Part shown: piece by piece, positions 1-9,184 of the stretch
Layout: each line of letters starts with the position of its first letter
How positions within the stretch are numbered: the stretch's first letter is position 1
NCBI GenBank assembly: GCA_903831085.1
Contig: CAIKWE010000044.1
Coordinates: 89,138-153,137, forward strand
DNA from: an uncultured Verrucomicrobiota bacterium
GTDB lineage: Bacteria; Verrucomicrobiota; Kiritimatiellia; Kiritimatiellales; Tichowtungiaceae
Direction: 5' to 3'
Length of the DNA: 64,000 bases
Program-made: the position numbers and the translations under genes
The notes under the pieces: generated by a model
Database searches by the model: none
Told to the model about the DNA's origin: nothing
The model's input: the letters and a program-made list of their open reading frames with translations, nothing else

Positions 1-266
1 GCGGTGTGGCCGGTGGCGTGATCGGCAGCACCATTGGCGGCGGCAAAGGTTCCATACTGGCGGCGGTCGGCGGCGCGGCGCTTGGCGCGGTCGGCGGCGC
101 GGTGGCCGAAGAAAAACTCACCAAAAAGAACGGCCTTGAAATTACCGTCAAACTCGATAGCGGCGCAACGATTGCGGTTGTGCAAGAGGCGGATGTCATG
201 TATTCGGTCGGCGAGCGTGTCCGCGTATTGACCGGCTCCGACGGCACCACCCGCGTCGTACGATAG
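1..266 (+). CDS. Glycine-zipper (SlyB/2TM-like) envelope protein, 5' truncated by window edge
   Basis: Gly-rich repeat GGVIGSTIGGGKGSILAAVGGAALGAVGG followed by a small C-terminal domain; frame is open to the window start. Confidence 0.6.
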   Translation, partial: GVAGGVIGSTIGGGKGSILAAVGGAALGAVGGAVAEEKLTKKNGLEITVKLDSGATIAVVQEADVMYSVGERVRVLTGSDGTTRVVR

Positions 267-287
267 GTTTCCTAGGATTGGAAACGC

Positions 288-331
288 CGGCCCCGTTTTC
301 CAAACATTGAGAAGCGGGGTTTCTTTTTTCA
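288..331. terminator. Rho-independent terminator-like hairpin between convergent genes
   Basis: ccccgttttc...gagaagcgggg stem followed by tttctttttt; the loop contains TTCCAAACATTGAGAA. Confidence 0.6.
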
Positions 332-2239
332 GGCGCTGAGAACACAAACGGAATGCGCGGGAATCAGCACGGTGGAATCACTGCGGGCGGGCGCAACCGT
401 TGTCGGGTCGGTGACTAGCGCGGGATCCCAGTTGCCCTCCGGCAGTTCAAACGAAAGATCGACCGCTTCGTTATTGATCAGAATGAGCAGCGGGTCTGAC
501 CCTTTAATATGCATGCCAAGTGCGCGGTCGTTTTTCCAGTCGACCGCGAGGCCTTCCGGTCCGATCCACTCCACCTCGCCTTGGTCGCTATAGAAATTTC
601 CAGAGCAGAGCGCGAAATGTTTTTTGCGCAGGGCAATCAGCGTTTGAACAAATCCGAAGAGCTCTTTGTTTTTCTCAAGGAGCGACCAGTCGATCCATGA
701 GGTTTCGTTATCCTGGCAGTAGGCGTTATTATTTCCGGACTGTGTGCGGCCGAATTCATCGCCGGCGGTGAGCATGGGAACGCCGCGCGACAGAAACAGC
801 GTGGCGAGCAGGTTTTTCTGCTGTTTCAGGCGGCGGGCGCGGATGGCCGGATCGTCCGTCGGCCCTTCACAGCCGAAGCTGATGCTGTAGTTGTAGTTTT
901 CGCCGTCGCGATTCTGCTCCCCGTTGGCGTCATTATGTTTGCGTTCGTATGTGACGAGGTCGGCGAGGGTGAAGCCGTCGTGCGCCGTGACGAAGTTGAT
1001 GCTCTTGAGCGGCGAACCGTCGTTGTGCTGATAAAGGTCGGAGCTGCCACCCAGCCGCGTGGCGAACACGCCAGCCGTTTCGATCCCATTCCAGAAACGG
1101 CGGATGTCGTCGCGGAAGCGTCCGTTCCAGTCGGAAAAGCGTTTGCCGGGGAAGTAGCCGACCTGATAGCCGCCGAGCGCATCCCACGCTTCGGCGATCA
1201 GCTTAACCTTTTTGAGCGCGGGCTCGGTTTCAATGGCCTTGATGACCGGCGGCTGCTCGAGCAGTTCGCCGTTCGAGCCGCGGCATAGCACGGTGGCGAG
1301 GTCGAAGCGGAAGCCGTCCACGTGCATTTCTTGCGCCCAGTATTTGAGGCAGTCGACGATAAACTGTGTCGCGACAGGATGGTTGCAGTTGAACGTGTTG
1401 CCGCATCCGCTCCAGTCGGGATAGGAACCGTCATGGTTGATCATGTAGTAAGCGGCTTCATCGAGTCCGCGGAAACTGTACACCGGCCCATTGAACGGGC
1501 CTTCGGCGGTGTGGTTGAAGACGACATCGAGAATGACTTCGATGCCGGCGTTATGCAGCGCTTTGACGAGAGTTTTGAATTCAGTGATCGCCGCGCCGGG
1601 CTCGCGCGAAGCGGCGTAGCGGCTCATCGGCGCGAAAAAGGCGAGGGTGCTGTAGCCCCAGAAGTTGAGCAGATTTTTCCGCGCCGCGCCTTCGATGAAA
1701 AATTCCAGTTCGTTGAATTCAAACAACGGTAGAAATTCTGCGGTGGTGATGCCGAGCGATTTCAGATAGGGGATTTTTTCGATGAAATCGAGGTAGGTGC
1801 CGCCGCCTCCGTTGCGCGTGAAGCCGCGCAGATGGGCTTCATAGATGACGGTTTTTTCGAGCGGGATGTCCGGACGCTTTTCGCCGCGCCAGTCAAAATC
1901 GTTTTCAGTGACGACTCCTTTGGGGAAATGCTTTCCGGTCCGGATGTGCTGTTCCGGCTCGAGACCGGTCATTTCGCCCCAGGCCCGCGGAAAATGGACG
2001 GCGCGGGCATACGGATCCAGCAGCCATTGTTCAGGAACCGCGTCGGTTCGGTAGAGATAAAACGCGCCGGGCTTAAGATCGGCAACCGTTGTATGCCAGA
2101 GCGGGCCGCCGCTCATTTCAATTTCGCGTGTCGGCGTTTCCGCGTCGGCGCTGTCAAAAAGCAGCAGCCAGAGACGGTTGGCGTTGCTGTGAACAACGAA
2201 CACGGTTTCTTTTTTGCGGATGGTAACGCCGGGATTCAT
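329..2239 (-). CDS. glgX: Glycogen debranching enzyme / GH13 isoamylase (GlgX/TreX type)
   Basis: GH13 motifs DVVFNHTAEG, DGFRFDLATVL, AEAWDALGGY, FVTAHDGFTLADLV; start placed at MNPGVTIRKKE because the upstream ORF extension is antisense to rlmD. Confidence 0.88.
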   Translation of the reverse strand: MNPGVTIRKKETVFVVHSNANRLWLLLFDSADAETPTREIEMSGGPLWHTTVADLKPGAFYLYRTDAVPEQWLLDPYARAVHFPRAWGEMTGLEPEQHIRTGKHFPKGVVTENDFDWRGEKRPDIPLEKTVIYEAHLRGFTRNGGGGTYLDFIEKIPYLKSLGITTAEFLPLFEFNELEFFIEGAARKNLLNFWGYSTLAFFAPMSRYAASREPGAAITEFKTLVKALHNAGIEVILDVVFNHTAEGPFNGPVYSFRGLDEAAYYMINHDGSYPDWSGCGNTFNCNHPVATQFIVDCLKYWAQEMHVDGFRFDLATVLCRGSNGELLEQPPVIKAIETEPALKKVKLIAEAWDALGGYQVGYFPGKRFSDWNGRFRDDIRRFWNGIETAGVFATRLGGSSDLYQHNDGSPLKSINFVTAHDGFTLADLVTYERKHNDANGEQNRDGENYNYSISFGCEGPTDDPAIRARRLKQQKNLLATLFLSRGVPMLTAGDEFGRTQSGNNNAYCQDNETSWIDWSLLEKNKELFGFVQTLIALRKKHFALCSGNFYSDQGEVEWIGPEGLAVDWKNDRALGMHIKGSDPLLILINNEAVDLSFELPEGNWDPALVTDPTTVAPARSDSTVLIPAHSVCVLSA

Positions 2240-2335
2240 CGCAGGCAGTGTACGCCCGCCGCTTTGGATTTCAACTGTCCAGATATTGGAAAAGCTTCGA
2301 CAGAACAGGGCGTTCCGTGGTTTAACAGCCCGCTC

Positions 2336-3763
2336 ATGTACAAAAAGGGACAGTTGATTGAGACGGAAATTTTCGATACGGCGGACAAAAACCGCTGTGT
2401 CGGGAAACTGGACGACGGCATCCGCGTGTTTGTCGAAGGAACCGCCGCCGTCGGCGACACCGTCCGCGCAGAAGTTTATAAAATCAAAAAGCGCTATCTG
2501 GTCGCTCACCTCACCGAAGTCCTGAAGTTTTCTGACCGGCGCACGGAGCCGCGCTGTAAATACTTCGGCATTTGCGGCGGATGCAAGTGGCAGCACCTCG
2601 ACTATGCCGAGCAGTTGCGCGTCAAACGCAAGCAGGTGGTCGATGCGCTTGAACATCTCGGTGGTTTCCAAAGTCCGGAAGTCGGCGAGTGCATTCCGGC
2701 GGAAGAGACCTTCAGCTACCGCAATAAAATCGACATGGATTTCACCGACCGGCGCTATCTGACCGCTGACGAAATGAATATTCCCGAAGCGGAATTGAAA
2801 AAGCCGCTCGATTTCGCGCTCGGCTTTCACGCGCCGGGCTGCTTCGCCAAGGCGATCGACATCGACCATTGCGATCTGGCGTCAGAGGAAATGAACCGGA
2901 CGGTTGAAACCGTCCGCCGCTTCTGCCTCGACCGGAAGCTGCCAGTCTATTCCACCTTCACGCACGAAGGGTTTCTGCGCAATCTCGTCGTCCGGCGCGG
3001 TCAACGCACCGGCGAGCTAATGATCAATTTGATCACCTTGACGCACGACGCGGCGCTGATGCGTGAACTGTGCGCGGAATTGCAGTCCGCGCTCGGCGCA
3101 AAGCTCACGACGTTCATCAACGCCACGACCGACCGGAAAAACATGGTGGCGTTCGGCGACAAGGAATATGTGCTGTGCGGCGAGGGGAGTATTTCGGACC
3201 GGCTTGGCGAATACATCTATCGCATTTCGCCCAACTCGTTTTTCCAGACCAACACCGTGCAGGCCGAAAAGCTCTATAACGAAATTCTGACCGCCGCGCG
3301 GTTCCAAGGTTCGGAAACCGTCTATGACCTTTTCTGCGGCACGGGTTCCATCGCGCTGTTCGCCGCGAAGCACTGCGCCCGCGTCCTCGGCATCGAGCTG
3401 GTCGAAGCGGCGGTGGCCGACGCGCGGAAAAACGCTGAAGAACACGGCGCGAAAAACTGCACCTTTCGGCAGATGGACTTGATGCACTTCGGGAAAATCC
3501 GCGCGGAACTGGAAGCCTTCGGCCTGCCGGATGTGGTCATTACCGATCCGCCGCGCGCCGGCATGCACCCTAAGGCGGTGGAGATGCTGCGCGAACTGGC
3601 GTCGCCGGTTGTGATTTATGTCAGTTGCAACCCGGCCTCACTGGCGCGCGATGGACAACTGCTTTGCGAAGGCGGACGTTACAAACTCATCAGCGCCCAG
3701 CCGGTTGATCTTTTTCCGCAAACCAACCATGTGGAGAGCGTCGCCCGTTTCGAGCGGGCCTGA
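2336..3763 (+). CDS. rlmD: 23S rRNA (uracil-5-)-methyltransferase, RumA/RlmD family
   Basis: TRAM-like N-terminus, CKYFGICGGCKWQH Fe-S cluster, DLFCGTGSIALFAA, DPPRAGMH, YVSCNPASLARD; start at MYKKGQLIET. Confidence 0.88.
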   Translation: MYKKGQLIETEIFDTADKNRCVGKLDDGIRVFVEGTAAVGDTVRAEVYKIKKRYLVAHLTEVLKFSDRRTEPRCKYFGICGGCKWQHLDYAEQLRVKRKQVVDALEHLGGFQSPEVGECIPAEETFSYRNKIDMDFTDRRYLTADEMNIPEAELKKPLDFALGFHAPGCFAKAIDIDHCDLASEEMNRTVETVRRFCLDRKLPVYSTFTHEGFLRNLVVRRGQRTGELMINLITLTHDAALMRELCAELQSALGAKLTTFINATTDRKNMVAFGDKEYVLCGEGSISDRLGEYIYRISPNSFFQTNTVQAEKLYNEILTAARFQGSETVYDLFCGTGSIALFAAKHCARVLGIELVEAAVADARKNAEEHGAKNCTFRQMDLMHFGKIRAELEAFGLPDVVITDPPRAGMHPKAVEMLRELASPVVIYVSCNPASLARDGQLLCEGGRYKLISAQPVDLFPQTNHVESVARFERA

Positions 3764-3865
3764 TTTTTTGCCCTTCCCTTCGGTCAGTGCCTCGCATTTG
3801 CGAGGCCTCTCTCGCTTCGCTCGGGTCCAAGGTATGGAAAACAAATCAGGCCCCCGGTGGAGTTT

Positions 3866-4576
3866 TTACTCGGCCATTTCTGTTCCTGTTCCTTCTTCTT
3901 CTGCCTCTACGGCTTCTGTTTCTTCATCAAGGAGCGTGTCGGTTTGAGCTCCAAGTATGCAGTAGAGAATAACATAATTTTTTAAATCGAAATCGTCTGG
4001 CGGGAGCACCGTCGCGAACCGATCAGTTCCTACCGCAAATCCTCCACCCGGGGGGATCGCTACCATGCGGCCATCCGGACCGGCAGTGGTGGTCCAGCCT
4101 TTCGGAACGGCAATTGTACGCTTGTCTTCACCGGTCTCCGTTGTTCCCTCTGGCGGGACAGCGACGACACGTCCATCGTCTCCCTCGACGGTCGTCCAGC
4201 CTTCCGGGATGGCAACCCGGCGCTTATCTTTTCCACTCTCAGACTTACCTCCGGGCGGGATCGCAACACCGCGACCATCCGATCCGCCTTTAAAAATCCA
4301 GCCCTTTGGAATAACAATCAGCCGGTTATCTTTTCCTCTTTGGACGCTTCCTTCCGGCGGAATAGCAACACCACGGCCATCCGGGCCCGTATTCTGCCCC
4401 CAGCCTAGGGGAACCGACACCGTCCGTCCGTCCTTTCCACAAAATCCGGTTCCGCCGGGGGCAATGGCGACAAGCCGGCCATCAGGACATGTTTGCGTTT
4501 GCCAAACGGCAAAGGCATTTGCCGCTGCGGAGGCAAGAACTAACAGGAGCATTGAAGTTTTCGTATGGTTTTTCAT
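3866..4576 (-). CDS. Secreted 17-residue-repeat protein, paralog 1
   Basis: N-terminal signal-like sequence MKNHTKTSMLLLVLASAAANAFA, about ten tandem 17-aa units G-x-D-x-R-x-V-A-I-P-x-G-[GW], conserved C-terminal block, acidic tail. Confidence 0.75.
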   Translation of the reverse strand: MKNHTKTSMLLLVLASAAANAFAVWQTQTCPDGRLVAIAPGGTGFCGKDGRTVSVPLGWGQNTGPDGRGVAIPPEGSVQRGKDNRLIVIPKGWIFKGGSDGRGVAIPPGGKSESGKDKRRVAIPEGWTTVEGDDGRVVAVPPEGTTETGEDKRTIAVPKGWTTTAGPDGRMVAIPPGGGFAVGTDRFATVLPPDDFDLKNYVILYCILGAQTDTLLDEETEAVEAEEEGTGTEMAE

Positions 4577-5406
4577 TGTCCTTCGCTTTCGCTGTCCATC
4601 TCTGTGTCTGTGTCTGCGTCTGTAGCTTCTTCTTCTTCCTCCAGTGCCTCGCTTTGAGGCTCAAGTATACAGTAAAGAGTAAGGTAATCCGTTAAGTCGA
4701 AATTATCCGGCGGAAGAACAGTCGCATATCGATCGGGCCCCAAAATAAATGTTCCGCCCGGGGGAATCGCCACCTTGCGGCCATCAGGGCCCATTTTTTT
4801 ACCCCTCAGGCCGACCGCGGTTGTCCAGCCCTTCGGAACGGCAACGATGCGGCCGTCGCTGCCGGTCTCCGTTGTTCCCTCCGGCGGAACGGCGACGACA
4901 CGGCCGTCTTCTCCTACGACGCTTGTCCAGCCTTTCGGGATGGCAACCAGACGCTTATCCTTCCCGCTGATCGTTGTGCCTTCAGGCGGGATCGCAACAC
5001 CGCGATAGTCCCGTCCGATTTTAAAGCTCCATCCATTTGGAATAGCAAACACCCGACCGTCCCTGCCGCGCCTGCTACGTCCATCCGGCGGAATTGCAAC
5101 AAGACGGCCATCGGCACCCCGTTCCTTTTTCCAGCCCTTGGGAACCGACACCACCCGGCCGTCCTTTCCACGATATACGGTTCCGCCGGGAGCAAGGGCG
5201 ACAGTCCGTTTATCGGGGCCGGTTTGTGTTTGCCAGACTGCATTCGACGTCACACGGCCGTCCTTTCCACGATATACGGTTCCGCTGGGAGCAAGGGTGC
5301 CAGTCCGGTTGTCAGGGCCTGTTGGTGTTTGCCCAATGGCAAAGGTGTTTATCGCCGCAGACACGAAAACGAACAAGGTAATGAGAGCTTTCGTGCGGTT
5401 TTTCAT
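4573..5406 (-). CDS. Secreted 17-residue-repeat protein, paralog 2
   Basis: Same architecture as 3866-4576; signal-like N-terminus MKNRTKALITLFVFVSAAINTFA; ATGA overlap with the downstream paralog. Confidence 0.75.
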   Translation of the reverse strand: MKNRTKALITLFVFVSAAINTFAIGQTPTGPDNRTGTLAPSGTVYRGKDGRVTSNAVWQTQTGPDKRTVALAPGGTVYRGKDGRVVSVPKGWKKERGADGRLVAIPPDGRSRRGRDGRVFAIPNGWSFKIGRDYRGVAIPPEGTTISGKDKRLVAIPKGWTSVVGEDGRVVAVPPEGTTETGSDGRIVAVPKGWTTAVGLRGKKMGPDGRKVAIPPGGTFILGPDRYATVLPPDNFDLTDYLTLYCILEPQSEALEEEEEATDADTDTEMDSESEGQ

Positions 5407-5543
5407 AGCGGACTTTTCTTGTCAGGGGGATAAGACGATTTCCTAAACTTGCCTTTTTATAGCACTGGGATACTTAGGGTGCAAGCAGTGTCCTGCTATT
5501 GCTGAATCGGCAAAATCGTTTTTGCCGAGCGTGAGCGGAAACG

Positions 5544-8500
5544 TCACGGTTTGGCGGCGTCGGAGTCCTGATAGTCGGAGAACTTCATGGACATGGTGCG
5601 CGAGATGCCGCGGTTGGGCATGGTGACGCCGTAGATCACGTCGGCCGCCGAAATCGTCTGGCGGCTGTGGGTGATGAGGATGAACTGCGACTGCGTCAGG
5701 AAGCCTTTGACCATTTTCACGAATCGGCTGACGTTGGCTTCGTCGAGCGCCGCGTCCATTTCGTCGAGCACGCAGAACGGGCTCGGTTTGACTTTGAAAA
5801 GCGCGAACAGCAGTGCCACAGCCGTCATCGTGCGCTCGCCGCCGGAGAGCAGCGAAATGGTCTGAAGTTTTTTACCTGGAGGACGGGCGATGATCTCAAT
5901 GCCCGACTCGAGCACGTCGGTTTCGTCGACCAGCACCAGTTTGGCCGCGCCGCCGCCGAAGAGCTGTTCAAAGATGATGCCGAAGTTTTCGTTTACCTTG
6001 TTGAAGGTGTCGGCGAACAGTTCGGTAGTGGTCGCGTTGATTTTTTTAATCATTTCAACGAGCTGATCTTTGGCGCTGATCAGGTCGGCTTCCTGCTGGC
6101 TGAGGAAGGCGAAGCGCTCTTCGAGTTCCGCGTGCTCTTCAATGGCGACCAGATTGACCGGGCCCATGGATTCGAGTTTAGCGCGGTGTTCGGCCGCCTG
6201 AATTTCAATTTCCTCCATCGACGGTTCGACGCCTTCTTCCCATTTCGGAGCGGGTTCACGGGCGAGCTGGTCGGGCGTGATGTGCCAGGTGGCGGTCAGA
6301 CGGTCGAGCGAGTTTTGATGACGCATGCGCTGCTCAGCCAGTTCGACTTCAAGGCCGGTCTTGCCGGTTTGCATCTCTTCCAGTTCGTTCTGGAGCGTGC
6401 GCAGGCTCTGTTCGCGTCCGGAAAGGGCGGCGGTTTGCTTTTCGCGCACCTGCCGCGCCTCGGCCAGTTTTTGTTCGGCGGCGGCGACCGCTTTGCTGAG
6501 CGGAGCGATTTTTTCTTCGGCTTCGCTGCTGGCGGTCTTGAGCTGGGCGACCCGCTGCTGATAGGAGCTGACACCGCGGGTACGCTCTTCGATCAGTTCC
6601 TGCAGTTCTTTCAGCCGCGCTTCGAGCGGCTGGCGGCGGCTCTTGAGCGATTCAATGCGCTGCTCGTGCTGTGAATACTGCACGCGGCACTCGGAGGTTT
6701 CGGAAAGTACAACGGAGCGCTGTTCTTCAAGCGCATTGAGCGCCTCAGTCTGCGTGGAAATCTGCTGACGAACCTGCGCAAGCCGGTCGCGCGCCTCGGC
6801 ACCTTCGCGGGCGACGGCCGTACGGCGGTCTTCGCCGGAGCCGTGCTGTTGCATCAGCTTGTCAAATTCATAAGTAACGGTTTCGACCCGTTCACGCGCC
6901 TGCTTCAGTTCGCGGGCAATAACCTGGCTTTCACCTTCCTGCACGGCGAGGGAACGGCGACGGTCATCAAGTTCGCGCTGAGCGGCTTCGAGCGCGTCGC
7001 CCGTTCCGCTCTGCTCGGCGCGCAGTGCCTCAAGCATCTGCCGTTTACCGGAAAGCGATTTTTCCAAGGTTTGGATATCGCCTTGTAACTGTTCGCGCAG
7101 GTGGTGACGACCTAGCGGATTGACTTCGCCTTCTTCGGGTTTCCAAAGTTCGGCCGCGCCTTCGGCGGTCAGCAGTTCGCCGCGCTGAGTGACGAAAACT
7201 GAACCGGCGGGCAGGGTGAGGGGAATCGCCTGAAGATTTTCGGCGATGAAGACATTGGCAAGCAGACGCGCGGCCAGCGGACGGACTTCGTCGGCGCAGG
7301 AAATTTTTCCGAGCAGTGAATCTTCCTTGGCTTTGGGAGCATCGCCTTCGGCGGCGAGCAGGCGCACCGCGCCCTGATTGCTTTCGGCCAGCAGGGTGAG
7401 GACATTGCGGGCGCCGGAGCGGGTGCGGACGACCAGCGCGTCCATCCACGGACGGAGCACCGCTTCGAGCGCGGTTTCAAACCCGGGCGCGGCGGTGAAC
7501 TGTTCAGCCAACGGACCGATGACGTTTTTGTCGCCGCGGTCGAGCAGGTGCTGTGCACCGGCGGGGAAGCCTTCTTTACGGGCTTCAAAAACCATTTCAA
7601 GGCGGGCGTTTTTGTCGGCCAGCTGGCGCTGGAGCTCGGAAATTTCTTTTTCCAAGGTTTGGATTTTTTCTGCGGCGGAGGAGCGGCGGTCGCGCAGTTC
7701 GGCCATCGCGGTCTGCTGCGCGGTGACGGAAAGTTTCAGCTCCTCTGCTTTGGCGGCCATTTGCGTGCCGCGCTCCTGATAGGAGGCCAACGTCCGTTCG
7801 AGATTATTTTTCTCAGCGGCGAGCTGTTCCTTGCGGATAACACCGGCGCGCTCTTTGGCGTCGATTTCGGAAAGTTCGTTTTGCAGGCGGCCGATGCGCT
7901 GGTCGAGCGTCATCGATTCGTTGCGCAAGAGGTTCAGCGCTTCGCGGCCGGAGTGCACCTGTGCTTCGGTTTCGCGCTGGCGAGTGGTGGCGGTTTCAAG
8001 TTCGGTTTTGGCTTTCAGCCGTTCCGCTTCGGCCGACTGCATCATCTGCACCACTTCGTCGAGCGAGAGGCGATGCTGGGCCAGACGGCTTTTGGCTTCT
8101 TCAGATTCTTTGGTGTTCTGCTGCGCAAGCGTTTCGAGTTCGGTGATACGCTCGGCGTTGGTGCGGATGGTCTGTTGTGCGCGTTCGAGTTCGTTTTTGA
8201 CGCGCATTGCGTTATCCATCGCCGCGCCGATGGCGCTTTCGAGCTGCTGGAGTTCGGCGCGCAGGGCGTCGGTTTCGCCGTTGGCGGTGGCGATGCGCCG
8301 GTGAGTGTAATCCACTTTGATGCGGGATGTTTCGAGATGCGCACGGATTTCCTCAATGCGGTCGCCCAACTGTTTTAGACGGTGGCGCGTGGAATAGATG
8401 TCGAGCCCTCGCAATTCTTCCTGCAGGGTTTTGTAGCGCTGGGCTTTGCCCGCCTGCCGCTGGAGAGAAATAATCTGCCGCTTCACTTCGCGGATCACGT

Positions 8501-9077
8501 CGGCGAGACGTAGCAGGTTGGCCTCGGTCTGCTCCAGTTTGCGCAGCGCCTCCAGCTTGTCGGTTTTATATTTGGTGATACCGGAAGCTTCTTCAAAAAC
8601 GGCGCGGCGGTCGTCGGGACGCGAGGAAAGCACGCGGTCGATTTTGCCCTGTTCCATCACGGAATAGGCGTCGGTGCCGATACCGGTGTCCATGAAGAGG
8701 CGCTGGATGTCTTTGCGGCGGCAGGCTTTTTTGTTGATGAAATAATCGCTTTCGCCGGAGCGGAAAACGCGGCGGGTGATGCTGACTTCGTGCAGGCCGA
8801 GATCGAGTTCCTTTTCGCAGTCCGCGAGGGTGAGGGTGACTTCCGCCATGCCGAGCGGTTTGTGGGTGTCGGTGCCGTTGAAAATGCAGTCCTCCATCGA
8901 GGAGCCGCGGATGGCGGTGGGGCGGGATTCGCCGAGCACCCAGCGGATGGCATCCGAGACGTTGCTCTTGCCGCAGCCGTTAGGCCCGACGATGGCGGTC
9001 ATGCCCGGTTCAAACTCCAGACGGGTTTTTTCGGCGAAACTTTTAAAACCGACAAGCTCTACAGATTTCAAATACAT
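5544..9077 (-). CDS. smc: Chromosome segregation protein SMC
   Basis: Walker A GPNGCGKSNVSDAIRWVLGE, signature LLSGGERTMTAVALLFALF, Walker B FCVLDEMDAALDEANV, long coiled coils and a hinge. Confidence 0.97.
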   Translation of the reverse strand: MYLKSVELVGFKSFAEKTRLEFEPGMTAIVGPNGCGKSNVSDAIRWVLGESRPTAIRGSSMEDCIFNGTDTHKPLGMAEVTLTLADCEKELDLGLHEVSITRRVFRSGESDYFINKKACRRKDIQRLFMDTGIGTDAYSVMEQGKIDRVLSSRPDDRRAVFEEASGITKYKTDKLEALRKLEQTEANLLRLADVIREVKRQIISLQRQAGKAQRYKTLQEELRGLDIYSTRHRLKQLGDRIEEIRAHLETSRIKVDYTHRRIATANGETDALRAELQQLESAIGAAMDNAMRVKNELERAQQTIRTNAERITELETLAQQNTKESEEAKSRLAQHRLSLDEVVQMMQSAEAERLKAKTELETATTRQRETEAQVHSGREALNLLRNESMTLDQRIGRLQNELSEIDAKERAGVIRKEQLAAEKNNLERTLASYQERGTQMAAKAEELKLSVTAQQTAMAELRDRRSSAAEKIQTLEKEISELQRQLADKNARLEMVFEARKEGFPAGAQHLLDRGDKNVIGPLAEQFTAAPGFETALEAVLRPWMDALVVRTRSGARNVLTLLAESNQGAVRLLAAEGDAPKAKEDSLLGKISCADEVRPLAARLLANVFIAENLQAIPLTLPAGSVFVTQRGELLTAEGAAELWKPEEGEVNPLGRHHLREQLQGDIQTLEKSLSGKRQMLEALRAEQSGTGDALEAAQRELDDRRRSLAVQEGESQVIARELKQARERVETVTYEFDKLMQQHGSGEDRRTAVAREGAEARDRLAQVRQQISTQTEALNALEEQRSVVLSETSECRVQYSQHEQRIESLKSRRQPLEARLKELQELIEERTRGVSSYQQRVAQLKTASSEAEEKIAPLSKAVAAAEQKLAEARQVREKQTAALSGREQSLRTLQNELEEMQTGKTGLEVELAEQRMRHQNSLDRLTATWHITPDQLAREPAPKWEEGVEPSMEEIEIQAAEHRAKLESMGPVNLVAIEEHAELEERFAFLSQQEADLISAKDQLVEMIKKINATTTELFADTFNKVNENFGIIFEQLFGGGAAKLVLVDETDVLESGIEIIARPPGKKLQTISLLSGGERTMTAVALLFALFKVKPSPFCVLDEMDAALDEANVSRFVKMVKGFLTQSQFILITHSRQTISAADVIYGVTMPNRGISRTMSMKFSDYQDSDAAKP

Positions 9078-9184
9078 CGTGACTTGATAGCACGCGTGGC
9101 CCTATCGGCGCAATAATTCAGGGCGGCAAAAATTATTTGGTTTGGTAATTGAATATTCCGTGCCGGTTACAGGATGATGACGAC

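Noticed and set aside
2240-2869. N-terminal 210-aa extension of the debranching enzyme ORF
   Set aside because: Lies antisense to the rlmD coding region; the GlgX-like protein starts naturally at MNPGVTIRKKE (2239).
4065-4625. Plus-strand repeat ORF opposite the 17-aa repeat protein
   Set aside because: It mirrors the repeats, but only the minus-strand frames have signal peptides, matched start sites and a conserved C-terminus in both paralogs.
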